From Pseudomonas azadiae (GTDB taxonomy: Bacteria > Pseudomonadota > Gammaproteobacteria > Pseudomonadales > Pseudomonadaceae), in the NCBI RefSeq assembly GCF_019145355.1, contig NZ_JAHSTY010000001.1, positions 62,001-126,000 on the forward strand: a DNA stretch of 64,000 nt. The letters run 5' to 3'. This document shows positions 34,963 to 43,580 of the stretch, piece after piece. Made by a program: the position numbers and the translations under genes. The notes beneath the pieces are model-generated. The model ran no database searches, had not been told where the DNA came from, and saw only the letters and a list, made by a program, of their open reading frames with translations. Each line of letters begins with the position of its first letter. Positions within the stretch are counted from its first letter, which is position 1.

Positions 34963-35586
34963 TTGAATCCATCATTTCATTTGATGCTCGGCACGCTATT
35001 GCTTGGTGCCGCCAGCAGCGCATTTACAGCGTCCAGCGTCGACCTCAGCGTCAAAGGCTCGATCACCCCAAGCGCCTGTGAACCCAGCCTTTCCGACGGC
35101 GGCATCTACGACCTGGGCAAAATTGCCGCCAGGGACTTGAACAAAGACCAGCCCACCGCGCTCCCCTTCCACCGCCTGCAATTGACCGTGAGCTGTGAAG
35201 CGTCGACGCTGGTGGCACTGGCACCTGGGGACAACCGTCTCGGTTCCAGCTCGGATAGCGCCGCATCCTTTAAATTCGGTCTGGGCCTGATCAACACCCA
35301 CGAAAAGCTCGGCAACTTCTTCTTGAATATCGAGTCGGTCCTGGCCGACGGAGTCGCTGCGCATCCGCTGGGATCGGCCTATTCCAACTGGTCGCCGACA
35401 AGCCTCATGTCCCATCACTTCATCACTGCAGTCACCACCGATAAAACGACGCAGACGCCATCGCCGTACAAGCAAATGACTGCCTACCTGCTGATCTCGC
35501 CGACGGTCGCTCCCGCCGCCACATTGACACTCACCGAGCAAGTGCCCATCGACGGCTCCGTGACTCTCACCCTGCTGTACCTGTAG
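34963..35586 (+). CDS. DUF1120 fimbrial-type subunit (paralogue 2)
   Basis: A 207-aa exported subunit. I place the start at TTG 34963 with GGAG 8 bp upstream; ATG 34981 is the alternative and upstream extensions look random. Signal peptide to about residue 21 (GAASSAFTAS), donor-strand-like SSVDLSVKGSI, core Cys pair (SACEP, TVSCEA), GGIYDLGKIAARDLN, DNRLGSS, FGLGLINTHEKLG, and the end DGSVTLTLLYL. Most similar in wording to paralogues 5 and 8 (37099 and 43581). First gene of the rightward cluster; 187 bp separates it from the next. Confidence 0.85.
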   Translation: MNPSFHLMLGTLLLGAASSAFTASSVDLSVKGSITPSACEPSLSDGGIYDLGKIAARDLNKDQPTALPFHRLQLTVSCEASTLVALAPGDNRLGSSSDSAASFKFGLGLINTHEKLGNFFLNIESVLADGVAAHPLGSAYSNWSPTSLMSHHFITAVTTDKTTQTPSPYKQMTAYLLISPTVAPAATLTLTEQVPIDGSVTLTLLYL

Positions 35587-35773
35587 CGCTAACGCCGGGC
35601 ATCCGTTCGCCGCGCAAAGTCGTATTTGTTGCATTCCCCCTGAACCGTCCCGGCGATAAATTCCCTCCCGCTTTCCCTGAAGCAGCGCGTGCCCCCAAAA
35701 CCCCTAAAACAAGGGCAACTCACCCGCGCCCCCTCTTCTGTCCCTTACACCTTGCACAGGAAGACTTTTACCC

Positions 35774-36409
35774 ATGAAAGCTTCACTCACCGCACTTGCC
35801 GCAGCCTTGCTGATCGCCGCTTGCCCGTTGGCACAGGCTGCCAGCAGCGTTGACCTGGCGGTCACCGGCTCCATCACCCCAAGCGCCTGCACGCCGAGCA
35901 TCAGCAGCAACGGCCTGGTGGACTACGGCAAGATTTCATTCCAGGACCTGCACCCGACGAAGCTGACGTTCCTGCCTAAAACCGTGTTGAAACTGGCTGT
36001 CGATTGCGAGGGCGCGAGCTTGTTCGGGTTGGCGTCCATGGACAATCGCCTGGTGTCTTCAGACAACTCGGTGTTCTACGTGCTGGGGCTGATTGAACCG
36101 AGAAAGTGGATCGGCGCGTATCTCCTGAGTCTGGAAAACATCCTGACAGACGACCCGAGCGCCATTGCGATCCAATCCCGAGATAACGGAGCGGACTGGT
36201 ATCCCTACTCCGTGGGCGAGTACTGGGCAAACAACATCATGACAGCGTTCGGTAGAACGCTTGCTGGCCAGCTGGCACCGACCCCGATAAAGACCGCGTC
36301 CATGGATCTGGTCGTCGAGCCCTACATACATGGCCAAGACATGTTTCCGGTGATGGATGCGGCCATCCCTTTGGACGGCTCGGCCACCCTGGAACTGCGG
36401 TATTTGTAA
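35774..36409 (+). CDS. DUF1120 fimbrial-type subunit (paralogue 3)
   Basis: A 211-aa exported subunit: signal peptide (MKASLTALAAALLIAACPLA, cleavage near AQAAS), SSVDLAVTGSI donor-like strand, Cys pair in SACTP and AVDCEGA, VDYGKISFQDLHP, DNRLVSS, a C-terminal half diverging from the others (YVLGLIEPRKWIGAY), and the DGSATLELRYL end. The cysteine in the signal (LIAAC) is not followed by a convincing lipobox context. A 23-bp gap to the next paralogue suggests one transcript. Confidence 0.85.
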   Translation: MKASLTALAAALLIAACPLAQAASSVDLAVTGSITPSACTPSISSNGLVDYGKISFQDLHPTKLTFLPKTVLKLAVDCEGASLFGLASMDNRLVSSDNSVFYVLGLIEPRKWIGAYLLSLENILTDDPSAIAIQSRDNGADWYPYSVGEYWANNIMTAFGRTLAGQLAPTPIKTASMDLVVEPYIHGQDMFPVMDAAIPLDGSATLELRYL

Positions 36410-36432
36410 CCCCCCCTGCCCCATAAGGATTC

Positions 36433-37062
36433 GTGCCCATGGAGAAAACCACCCGCGCCGCTTTCGCCTTTCTGCTGGCGGCCTGCGCACCTGGCGTATT
36501 CGCAGCCAGCAGCGCCGACCTGAGCGTGACCGGAAGCATCACGCCCAGCTCATGCATACCGACGCTGTCCAACGACGGGGTAATCGATCACGGCAAACTG
36601 ACCGCCAAGGACCTCGGACGGGTCACGCCCACGCTGCTCGACCTGGCTGAAATACAGCTCGAAGTCATTTGCGAAGGCGCAACCGTTTTTACCCTGACGA
36701 CCTTCGATAACCGCGCCGGCACCTCGGCCATCAACCCGGCGCACCACGGCTTGGGCATGATCAATGACGACCAGAAACTGGGCAGCGTCGCGTTTACGCT
36801 CTTCGAACCGGTAGCCGACGCGGTGCCGGTCAAGACCATCGTCTCGCGCAGTGGCGGCGCCCGCTGGGCCGAAAACGCCTATCTGGGGCATGAAGCATTG
36901 ACCTCGTTCGCCGCCGCCGACGGCCCCAATACGCCGATCGCCATTGAGGTACTGAACGCGCGGTTGCGCGCCTTCACCATCATCGTGCCGGCCAGGGACC
37001 TGACGGTGCTGGATGAAGTGCCCATCGACGGTCAGGCCACGCTGCAACTGAAGTATTGGTAA
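36433..37062 (+). CDS. DUF1120 fimbrial-type subunit (paralogue 4)
   Basis: A 209-aa exported subunit: signal peptide (about 1-24, ending PGVFAAS), SSADLSVTGSI strand, Cys pair (SSCIP, EVICEG), VIDHGKLTAKDLGR, DNRAGTS, HGLGMINDDQKLG, and a final DGQATLQLKYW. It is the only paralogue ending YW rather than YL. It lies in tight series with its neighbours (23 bp before, 36 bp after). Confidence 0.85.
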   Translation: MPMEKTTRAAFAFLLAACAPGVFAASSADLSVTGSITPSSCIPTLSNDGVIDHGKLTAKDLGRVTPTLLDLAEIQLEVICEGATVFTLTTFDNRAGTSAINPAHHGLGMINDDQKLGSVAFTLFEPVADAVPVKTIVSRSGGARWAENAYLGHEALTSFAAADGPNTPIAIEVLNARLRAFTIIVPARDLTVLDEVPIDGQATLQLKYW

Positions 37063-37098
37063 TCCATTTTTTTAATCTTCCTCCCTGGGAGCCACACT

Positions 37099-37722
37099 AT
37101 GAACGCCTCTTTGAAAAACCTTTTCGCCGCCGTGCTGCTGTCTGGAGCGGGCAGTGCCATGGCTGCCTCCAGCGTGGATTTGACCGTGACAGGGCTGATC
37201 ACGCCGAGCTCATGCGAGCCGAGCTTGTCCAGCGGCGGCGTGTATGACATGGGCAAGATTTCTGCCAAAGATCTCAATGTCGACATGCCTACCTCATTCC
37301 CCGTAACTACCTTGCAACTGACCGTCACCTGCGATGCAGCGACCTTGATGGCATTGGAGGCCAAGGATAACCGCGAAGGGTCGGACTTCAACAACGACAC
37401 CATGGCGTTCGGGCTAGGCTTGGTCAACGGCAACGAAAAGCTCGGCAGCGTTGAGCTGCGGCTGTTATCGCCGATAGTCGACGGTGCGCCTGCGCGCGCC
37501 ATTGGCTCAACCGACGGTGGGACGGTCTGGGAAAGGGATACAAACTTTATGCGAGGCAACATCCTGTCGGTAGCCGACAACACCACGGATGCGCCGATTC
37601 CAGTGCAAACGCTTACTTCCGAGCTCGCACTCTATCCAAAAATCGCCCCCGCCCGCACCCTGACCCTGACCAACGAAGTCGCCATCGACGGCTCGGTCAC
37701 CTTGACCGTCAAATACCTGTAA
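37099..37722 (+). CDS. DUF1120 fimbrial-type subunit (paralogue 5)
   Basis: A 207-aa exported subunit: signal peptide (MNASLKNLFAAVLLSGAGSA, cleavage near AMAAS), SSVDLTVTGLI strand, Cys pair (SSCEP, TVTCDA), VYDMGKISAKDLNVD, DNREGSD, FGLGLVNGNEKLGS, LTLTNEVAIDGS, and the end TLTVKYL. It is the closest relative of paralogue 8 at 43581, with which it shares SAKDLNVD and EKLGS; the pair brackets the chaperone-usher genes. Confidence 0.85.
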   Translation: MNASLKNLFAAVLLSGAGSAMAASSVDLTVTGLITPSSCEPSLSSGGVYDMGKISAKDLNVDMPTSFPVTTLQLTVTCDAATLMALEAKDNREGSDFNNDTMAFGLGLVNGNEKLGSVELRLLSPIVDGAPARAIGSTDGGTVWERDTNFMRGNILSVADNTTDAPIPVQTLTSELALYPKIAPARTLTLTNEVAIDGSVTLTVKYL

Positions 37723-37797
37723 CGCCCGCGGGCGCAACGTGTGCCGTTGCGCCCGTTCTCATGGATGTCCCCTTAATCACGGTTCCAAAACCCGACC

Positions 37798-38427
37798 ATG
37801 AACACGCTCTCAAGCCGACTGGTGACCCTCTGTTTTTTCTGCCTGGTTGCCGCACCGGCATCCGGCGGCTCCACCGCCGAGGTGACGGTCACCGGCACCA
37901 TCACGCCCAATGCCTGCACGCCGACGCTGTCTGCCAATGGCATCGTCGACCACGGTCGGGTGCCAGCTCGCAGCCTCAATCAATACGAGTTCAGCACGTT
38001 GCCCAGCCGCACCCTCGACCTGACTGTGAGCTGCAACGCATCGGTGCTGTATGTGCTGGTGGGCGTGGACAACCGCGCCGGCTCGTCCCTGGGACCCGGT
38101 TTTTATTACGGACTGGGCACCAATGTGCACGTGCCCACCGAACGGCTGGGCACGGTGTCGCTGGCGTTGCGCGACGTGGTCGGTGACGGCGATAGCGTGT
38201 TGGTGCTGGCCTCCAGCAACGAGGGCCAGACCTGGTTCCCGGAATCGAACGCCTACCCGGACAACTACATGGGCTTCGCCCGACCCGGCACCCTGGTGCC
38301 CGAACCCCATCGCGAGATCACCGCGACCCTGCACATCGAAACGTCCATCAACGCCGCGGCCTACCTGACCCTCGATCAAGAGGTGCCGCTGGACGGTTCG
38401 ATCGTGCTCGACCTGAGGTATCTGTAA
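37798..38427 (+). CDS. DUF1120 fimbrial-type subunit (paralogue 6)
   Basis: A 209-aa exported subunit: signal peptide (about 1-22, FFCLVAAPASGGS), STAEVTVTGTI strand, Cys pair (NACTP, TVSCNA), IVDHGRVPARSLNQ, DNRAGSS, YYGLGTNVHVPTERLG, DQEVPLDGS, and the end IVLDLRYL. It is followed 2 bp later by the chaperone gene, so the subunits and assembly genes form one unit. Confidence 0.85.
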   Translation: MNTLSSRLVTLCFFCLVAAPASGGSTAEVTVTGTITPNACTPTLSANGIVDHGRVPARSLNQYEFSTLPSRTLDLTVSCNASVLYVLVGVDNRAGSSLGPGFYYGLGTNVHVPTERLGTVSLALRDVVGDGDSVLVLASSNEGQTWFPESNAYPDNYMGFARPGTLVPEPHREITATLHIETSINAAAYLTLDQEVPLDGSIVLDLRYL

Positions 38428-38429
38428 CC

Positions 38430-39176
38430 ATGTTCCCTACCCCTTATGCTGCCTTCTTCAGCCGCTTGTTCATCGGCTTTCGCTATTTATGCCTGTACCT
38501 CGGCGCCGTGCTGCTGGTGCTGGGCGGCTCAAGCCTGGCGCTGGCCGACGGCATGGTGCCGGACACCTCGGTGGTGATCGTCAACGAAGCCGACGGCGAA
38601 GCCTCGGTGTCGGTGACCAACACCGACTCCAAACTGGCGCTGCTGCACGTCACCCTCGAAGACATTCCCGAAGACAAGGCTTCGCTGCTGTTCGTCACGC
38701 CGCCGTTGACCCGGGTCGAGCCGTCCAAGAGCCAACTGATCCGCTTCATCATGCAATCGCCGGAACCCTTGGTGACGCAACGCCTGAAACGGGTGATTTT
38801 CGAAGGCATGCCCCAAGGCCGATCCGACGCCCAGGCCGGGCATGCGCGGGTCGGCGTGACCGTGCGCCAGAACCTGCCGGTGATCCTGCATCCCAAAGGA
38901 CTGGCACCGAACCGCACGCCCTGGACCGGCCTGACCTGGAGCCTGAAGAACAGCCAATTGAGCGTGCATAACCCATCACCGTATGTGGTGCGCCTGGCCC
39001 AGGAGCTCAAATTGCTGCCCGGCAACGGCTCCGCCTTGCTGCCGCGCACCTACGTGCTGCCCGGTGAAACCCTGAGCGTGGCCGCCAGCCAGGCCTCGGC
39101 CACCACCGTGCAACTGCAGCCGGCCACCGTCTACGGCTTTGCCGTCGCGCCCTATGAGGCGCCCCTCTCGCTCTGA
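38430..39176 (+). CDS. Periplasmic fimbrial chaperone (PapD-like)
   Basis: A 248-aa chaperone that should hold DUF1120 subunits in the periplasm by donor-strand complementation. A long signal region (about residues 1-39, with hydrophobic CLYLGAVLLVLGG) precedes domain 1. The domain 1 edge strands are TSVVIVNEADGEASVSVTN and RVEPSKSQLIRFIMQ, with GVTVRQNLPVILHP at the G1/linker strand, followed by a domain 2 of reduced size. It belongs to the immunoglobulin-like PapD superfamily; conserved alternating hydrophobics in the G1 strand are visible. It starts 2 bp after paralogue 6. Confidence 0.9.
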   Translation: MFPTPYAAFFSRLFIGFRYLCLYLGAVLLVLGGSSLALADGMVPDTSVVIVNEADGEASVSVTNTDSKLALLHVTLEDIPEDKASLLFVTPPLTRVEPSKSQLIRFIMQSPEPLVTQRLKRVIFEGMPQGRSDAQAGHARVGVTVRQNLPVILHPKGLAPNRTPWTGLTWSLKNSQLSVHNPSPYVVRLAQELKLLPGNGSALLPRTYVLPGETLSVAASQASATTVQLQPATVYGFAVAPYEAPLSL

Positions 39177-39294
39177 TGCCCGCGCTGGAAGGACCCGCAC
39201 CAGCGCTCTGATCAAGCAGTGGCCCCTTGAAGGCCACCCGAAGCCCGCCGCACCGAAGGATCGGCCGCGCGCTTCTCTCATTTGAGTATGACCT

Positions 39295-41742
39295 GTGAGC
39301 ACAGTGATGACTGATCGCGACGGCGCAGCCGCGCCCGGCGTTTCATTAAGGCGGGCGCCTACCTTCGTTGCCGGCCTGGCCCTTGCACTGCTGCCGGCCG
39401 GCCTGTTGCTGGCCGATGAAGGCGGCGGCTCGTTCGACCCGCAGACCCTGTCCCAACGCGGCATTGATCCGGAGCTGGCCAAGCTGTTGTTGCAAGCACC
39501 GCGTTTCACCGCCGGGCGCCACGCCCTCAACCTCAACGTCAACGGTCAGCGGCGCGGCCGCGTGGACGTGACCTTTGATCAACAGGGCACGCTGTGCTTC
39601 GACCGCGCCCTGCTCGATGCAGGCAACCTGAAACTGCCCGACGCGGTGGCCGACACGCCGTGTCTGGGCTTCGTCGAGCGCTACCCGCAAACGGTCATCG
39701 AGCAGGACCCGGCAGACCTGAGTTTGTCCCTGGTGGTACCGACCGACGCCATACGCCCAGCGGTGCAGGACGTTTCCGGCTACCAGACCGGAGGGTTTGC
39801 CGGCCTGCTCAATTACGATCTCACCGGCCTGTACAACGAATACGGCGACGACAGTAACCGCTTCGGCTCGGCGAACACTGAGGTGGGTTTCAACGCCGGT
39901 GATTGGATCGTGCGCAGCCGCCAAGTGCGCACCTGGCAAGACGGCCAGTCGCGCACCACTCACCTGGACGCGTATGCGCAACGCACCTTTGCCGCCCAGC
40001 AGGCGGTATTCCAGGCCGGGCAGATCAACCTCTACAACCCGGTGCTGGCCGGCGCGCAGATCACCGGCGCCCAGGTGCTGACCGAAACCGCGCTGCAAGA
40101 CCAGAACCAGGGCGCGACCATCGACGGCATCGCCAACAGCCCGGCGCAGGTGGAAATTCGCCAGAACGGCACCTTGATTCATTCCACCGTCGTGCCCGCC
40201 GGGCCGTTCTCGCTCACCGACGTGCGACGCTTGAACAGCCGCTCCGACGTCGAAGTCACGGTCAAGGAAACCAGCGGCGAAGAGCGCCGCTTCACCGTGC
40301 CCGCCGCCATGCTCGGCCTGGGCTTGCCGGCGCCGGGTTACTCGGTGGCCGCCGGCCAAGTGCGCAAGATAGGCGACAGCGAAGGCGCCGAGCCCTGGGT
40401 GGTCAGTGCCGGCTGGAGCGGTGCCTTGCACCCGCAGGTGAGCCTGAGCGGCGGCGTGTTGGCGGCCGAGGATTACCGCGCCACGGGCGCCAGCATCGGC
40501 TGGTTGCCGACGCGCGACAGCCAGCTTCAATTCGGCGTGCAAGGCGCCCAGGCCACACGTCGCGGCAATGAACAGGGCCTGCAGACCGACGCCTCTTGGT
40601 CGCAGCGGTTGTCGGACAGTTGGGCGGTCACCACCGCCGCGTCCTGGCGTTCGTTGGGCTACCGCGAACTGGAAGACTCGACGCACACCACCGACACCCG
40701 TGAGCAGCAGCGCTCACGTTATCGCGATCAGCAAAGCGCTACCGCGTCGTGGTCACACCCGGCCCTGGGGGCGTTCAGCGCCGGTGTCTCGCGTTCAGCG
40801 TCGCATACCGGCGACAGCAGCACCCGCGCGCTGGCGTCGTGGGGCACGAGTTTTGGTCGCGTGTCCGTCTCGGCCAGCGCCGAATGGCAGGTGGGCGGGC
40901 GCAAGCAGAGTGACGACAGCGTCTACCTGAACCTCAGCCTGCCCCTGGGCGAAACCCGCCGCGCCCGCGCCTGGACGCGCAATGCCGGCGGCGAGCAGCG
41001 GACCGGGCTGGGCTTGAGCGAGCAGCTCAACGATCAACTGAGCTATCGCGTCGGCGTGGAGCGTGACAGCCGGGACCGTGAAGTGGAGTCGTCGGTGGGC
41101 GTGTCGGCGCTGCCGTATTACAGCCAGTTGGATTTCAACTACACCCGCTCCGACGACCAGCGCGCCAGCTACCAGGGCGGCGCGCGCGGCGGCGTGGTGC
41201 TGCATGGCGACGGCCTGACGTTCTCGCCGTACCCGGTGCGCGACACCTTTGCGGTGATGTCGGTGGGCGAGATGGCCGGCATCAAGGTCAGCACCCCCAG
41301 CGGCCCGGTGTGGACCGACTGGCAAGGCCAGGCCGTGGTGCCGCAACTCAGCGCCTACGGCCGCAGCCCGGTAGAAGTGCAAACCCGCTCGCTGCCGCGC
41401 AATGCCGACATCAGCAACGGCCTGGCGGTGCTGTCGGCCGGGCGCGGCGCGGTGGACAAGGTCGAGTTCGGCGTGGCCCTCACCCGGCGCGCGTTGCTCA
41501 GCGTGACCCGCGAGGACGGCACGCCGTTGCCGCGCGGCGCGGCGGTGAGCACCGGCGACGGCGAGTTCGTCACCCTGGTGCAGGAAGGCAGCCAGGTGTT
41601 CCTGCCCAACGTACTCGACACGCGCGCGCTGTGGGTCAAGGCCGCCGGGCAGGCGCGCTGTCGCCTGGACTTCGAGTTGCCGGAAAAGGGCGACCCCGAG
41701 GTGTATTTCGAAACCGCGGCGGCCCGGTGCCGCCAGCCATGA
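39295..41742 (+). CDS. Outer-membrane fimbrial usher (PapC/FimD family)
   Basis: An 815-aa usher that secretes and assembles chaperone-bound subunits through a 24-strand pore. It has an N-terminal signal-like region, the N-terminal chaperone-binding domain, the pore with the plug region (NSPAQVEIRQNGTLIHSTVV, PAGPFSLTDVRR), and C-terminal domains with a Cys pair (GQARCRLDF and ARCRQP). It starts at GTG 39295 or ATG 39307, 118 bp after the chaperone; that gap looks non-coding. Its stop shares ATGA with the next gene. It is the only usher in the window, so it presumably serves all nine subunits. Confidence 0.92.
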   Translation: MSTVMTDRDGAAAPGVSLRRAPTFVAGLALALLPAGLLLADEGGGSFDPQTLSQRGIDPELAKLLLQAPRFTAGRHALNLNVNGQRRGRVDVTFDQQGTLCFDRALLDAGNLKLPDAVADTPCLGFVERYPQTVIEQDPADLSLSLVVPTDAIRPAVQDVSGYQTGGFAGLLNYDLTGLYNEYGDDSNRFGSANTEVGFNAGDWIVRSRQVRTWQDGQSRTTHLDAYAQRTFAAQQAVFQAGQINLYNPVLAGAQITGAQVLTETALQDQNQGATIDGIANSPAQVEIRQNGTLIHSTVVPAGPFSLTDVRRLNSRSDVEVTVKETSGEERRFTVPAAMLGLGLPAPGYSVAAGQVRKIGDSEGAEPWVVSAGWSGALHPQVSLSGGVLAAEDYRATGASIGWLPTRDSQLQFGVQGAQATRRGNEQGLQTDASWSQRLSDSWAVTTAASWRSLGYRELEDSTHTTDTREQQRSRYRDQQSATASWSHPALGAFSAGVSRSASHTGDSSTRALASWGTSFGRVSVSASAEWQVGGRKQSDDSVYLNLSLPLGETRRARAWTRNAGGEQRTGLGLSEQLNDQLSYRVGVERDSRDREVESSVGVSALPYYSQLDFNYTRSDDQRASYQGGARGGVVLHGDGLTFSPYPVRDTFAVMSVGEMAGIKVSTPSGPVWTDWQGQAVVPQLSAYGRSPVEVQTRSLPRNADISNGLAVLSAGRGAVDKVEFGVALTRRALLSVTREDGTPLPRGAAVSTGDGEFVTLVQEGSQVFLPNVLDTRALWVKAAGQARCRLDFELPEKGDPEVYFETAAARCRQP

Positions 41743-42881
41743 GGATCACTGCCATGGGTTTTAACACTGCACTGCTGCCGCTGGCCCTGCTGCTCAGCGC
41801 CAGCGCCTGGGGCAACGAAGAATGCCAGCTGAACCTGAGCGAATCACGCCTGGACTTCGGCCTGATGAACCGCGCCGTCGCCGTGCAGCCGGCGCCCGAG
41901 CGCCTGTTGGGCGAGCGGCGTATCAGCCTCACCTTGAACTGCCCGCAAGCGCAGGACCTGAGCGTGTTTTACCGGGCCATGGGCGCGGATGCGCAACGGT
42001 ATCGATTCACCGAGCGCGGTACTTATCGCCTGCGCGTCAGCGACGCGGTACTCGATGGCCAGGCCGTCGAGCTGGGCTTGCTGGCCGGCAGCGGCCAGCC
42101 ACCGGTGGCCAGTGCCGCACAACTGGTATGGCGCCCGGAGCACGGGATCGTGCCGTTGCGTGGCGGCGTACCAGTCACCGGGCGCAGCCTGTCGCTGCAA
42201 ATCGACGCCAGTGCCTGGGCAGATGAAGCGGCGGCGCGGGTCAACGATGCGGTGACCTGGGACAGCGCCGGGCTGTTTGATGCCATCCACGCGGGCCGCT
42301 CGCGGGAGCTACGTTTGCAAGCGCGCTTCGCGCCGGCCGCATGCACGCCGCAGCTGTCCAACGGCGGGCATGTGGATTTCGGCAAGCTCTCAGTGCTGGA
42401 CCTGAACCCGAACCTGGACACCGCCCTGCCCGCCCGCTCGCTGGCGGTCAACGTGGCCTGCGATGCACCGACCGCCTTTACCCTGCGCATGCAGGACAAC
42501 CGCCAGGGCTCGGCCACCGGCGGCGCCGATGACACGGCCTACGGCCTGGGGCTGGACGCGCGCCAGCAGAAAATCGGGCGTTACCGGCTGATATTCGACC
42601 CGACGCGCGCCACGGCCGACCGTTTCGCTGCGCTGTATCGCACCGATGCCGCCGCCGTCAGCGGCCCCTGGAGCAGCGCCAGCGCCAGCCCGATTGCCAT
42701 CAGCGGCACACGCGTCATGAGCTTCAGCGCCATGCCCGGCAGCACCGGCGGCCCCGACCCGATCCAGACCCTCAGTGCCACGGCGAACCTCGAGGCGTTT
42801 ATCGCGCCGCTCGGTTCATTGGACCTGGGCAACGAAGTGCGCCTCGACGGCGCCGCCACCCTCGAAATCAACTACCTCTAG
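41739..42881 (+). CDS. Two-domain fimbrial protein: N-terminal adhesin-like domain fused to DUF1120
   Basis: A 380-aa exported protein, nearly twice the length of its neighbours. After the signal peptide (about 1-25, ending SASAWGN) comes an N-terminal domain of about 180 residues with its own Cys pair (EECQLNLSESRLDFGLMNRA, TLNCPQAQ) and no match to the paralogues. A full DUF1120 domain follows (AACTPQLSNGGHVDFGKLSV, NVACDA, MQDNRQGS, YGLGLDARQQKIG, LDGAATLEINYL). This two-domain plan is that of chaperone-usher tip adhesins, with a receptor-binding domain plus pilin domain. ATG 41739 overlaps the usher stop; ATG 41754 with GAGG upstream is an alternative. Ligand unknown. Confidence 0.85.
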   Translation: MRITAMGFNTALLPLALLLSASAWGNEECQLNLSESRLDFGLMNRAVAVQPAPERLLGERRISLTLNCPQAQDLSVFYRAMGADAQRYRFTERGTYRLRVSDAVLDGQAVELGLLAGSGQPPVASAAQLVWRPEHGIVPLRGGVPVTGRSLSLQIDASAWADEAAARVNDAVTWDSAGLFDAIHAGRSRELRLQARFAPAACTPQLSNGGHVDFGKLSVLDLNPNLDTALPARSLAVNVACDAPTAFTLRMQDNRQGSATGGADDTAYGLGLDARQQKIGRYRLIFDPTRATADRFAALYRTDAAAVSGPWSSASASPIAISGTRVMSFSAMPGSTGGPDPIQTLSATANLEAFIAPLGSLDLGNEVRLDGAATLEINYL

Positions 42882-42891
42882 GAGCACGTTC

Positions 42892-43542
42892 ATGAACATC
42901 CTTCGTCTATCGCTGGCCGGCCTTGCCCTCCTGGGAAGCGCCAGCAGCACCCATGCGGCGTCCACCGCCGAATTGACCGTTACCGGCCTCATCACCCCCA
43001 TGGCCTGCACACCGGTGTTCTCGGCGGGCGGCGTGGTGGACTTCGGCAAGATTTCCCAGCAGGACCTCAATGAAACCAAGTCGACGATGCTGCCGCTCAA
43101 GACCATGACCCTGACCGTCAGTTGCAACAGCGCCGGGCGCTACGCCCTGCGCATGCGCGATAACCGCGACGGCACGGCCCACGTCAACAGCGAAATCTTC
43201 TACGGCTTCGGCCTGGATGGCAGCGGCAACAAAATCGGCGTGTATTCGCTCAAATTCGACCCCAAGCAGACCGTGGCCGACAACGCCGCGGTGATCTACG
43301 GCACCGAGTCCACCACCGGCGGCGTGGCCTGGCGCACATCCAACAGCAACCCCATCGACATGGGCGCGCGCAGCCTGCTCGGCTTTACCGAAGCCCTCGG
43401 CAGCACCGCCGGCCCCTCGGCGATCCAGAACCTGACCAGCACCTTCGTTCTTGAAGCGGTGATCAACGCCAAGCAGAACCTGGACCTCAGCCAAGAAGTG
43501 CAGATGGACGGCTCGGCCACGCTGGAAGTGGTTTACCTGTAA
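42892..43542 (+). CDS. DUF1120 fimbrial-type subunit (paralogue 7)
   Basis: A 216-aa exported subunit: signal peptide (MNILRLSLAGLALLGSASST, cleavage near HAAS), STAELTVTGLI strand, Cys pair (MACTP, TVSCNS), VVDFGKISQQDLNETK, MRDNRDG, FYGFGLDGSGNKIGVY, and the end MDGSATLEVVYL. In the second half (KIGVYSLKFDP, GSTAGPSAIQNLTST) it is closest to the DUF1120 domain of the preceding fusion gene, so the two form a subtype. A strong TAGGAG site lies before the ATG. Confidence 0.87.
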   Translation: MNILRLSLAGLALLGSASSTHAASTAELTVTGLITPMACTPVFSAGGVVDFGKISQQDLNETKSTMLPLKTMTLTVSCNSAGRYALRMRDNRDGTAHVNSEIFYGFGLDGSGNKIGVYSLKFDPKQTVADNAAVIYGTESTTGGVAWRTSNSNPIDMGARSLLGFTEALGSTAGPSAIQNLTSTFVLEAVINAKQNLDLSQEVQMDGSATLEVVYL

Positions 43543-43580
43543 TTGACAACCCGACTTTCCCTAGTCAAAGGACCAACACC

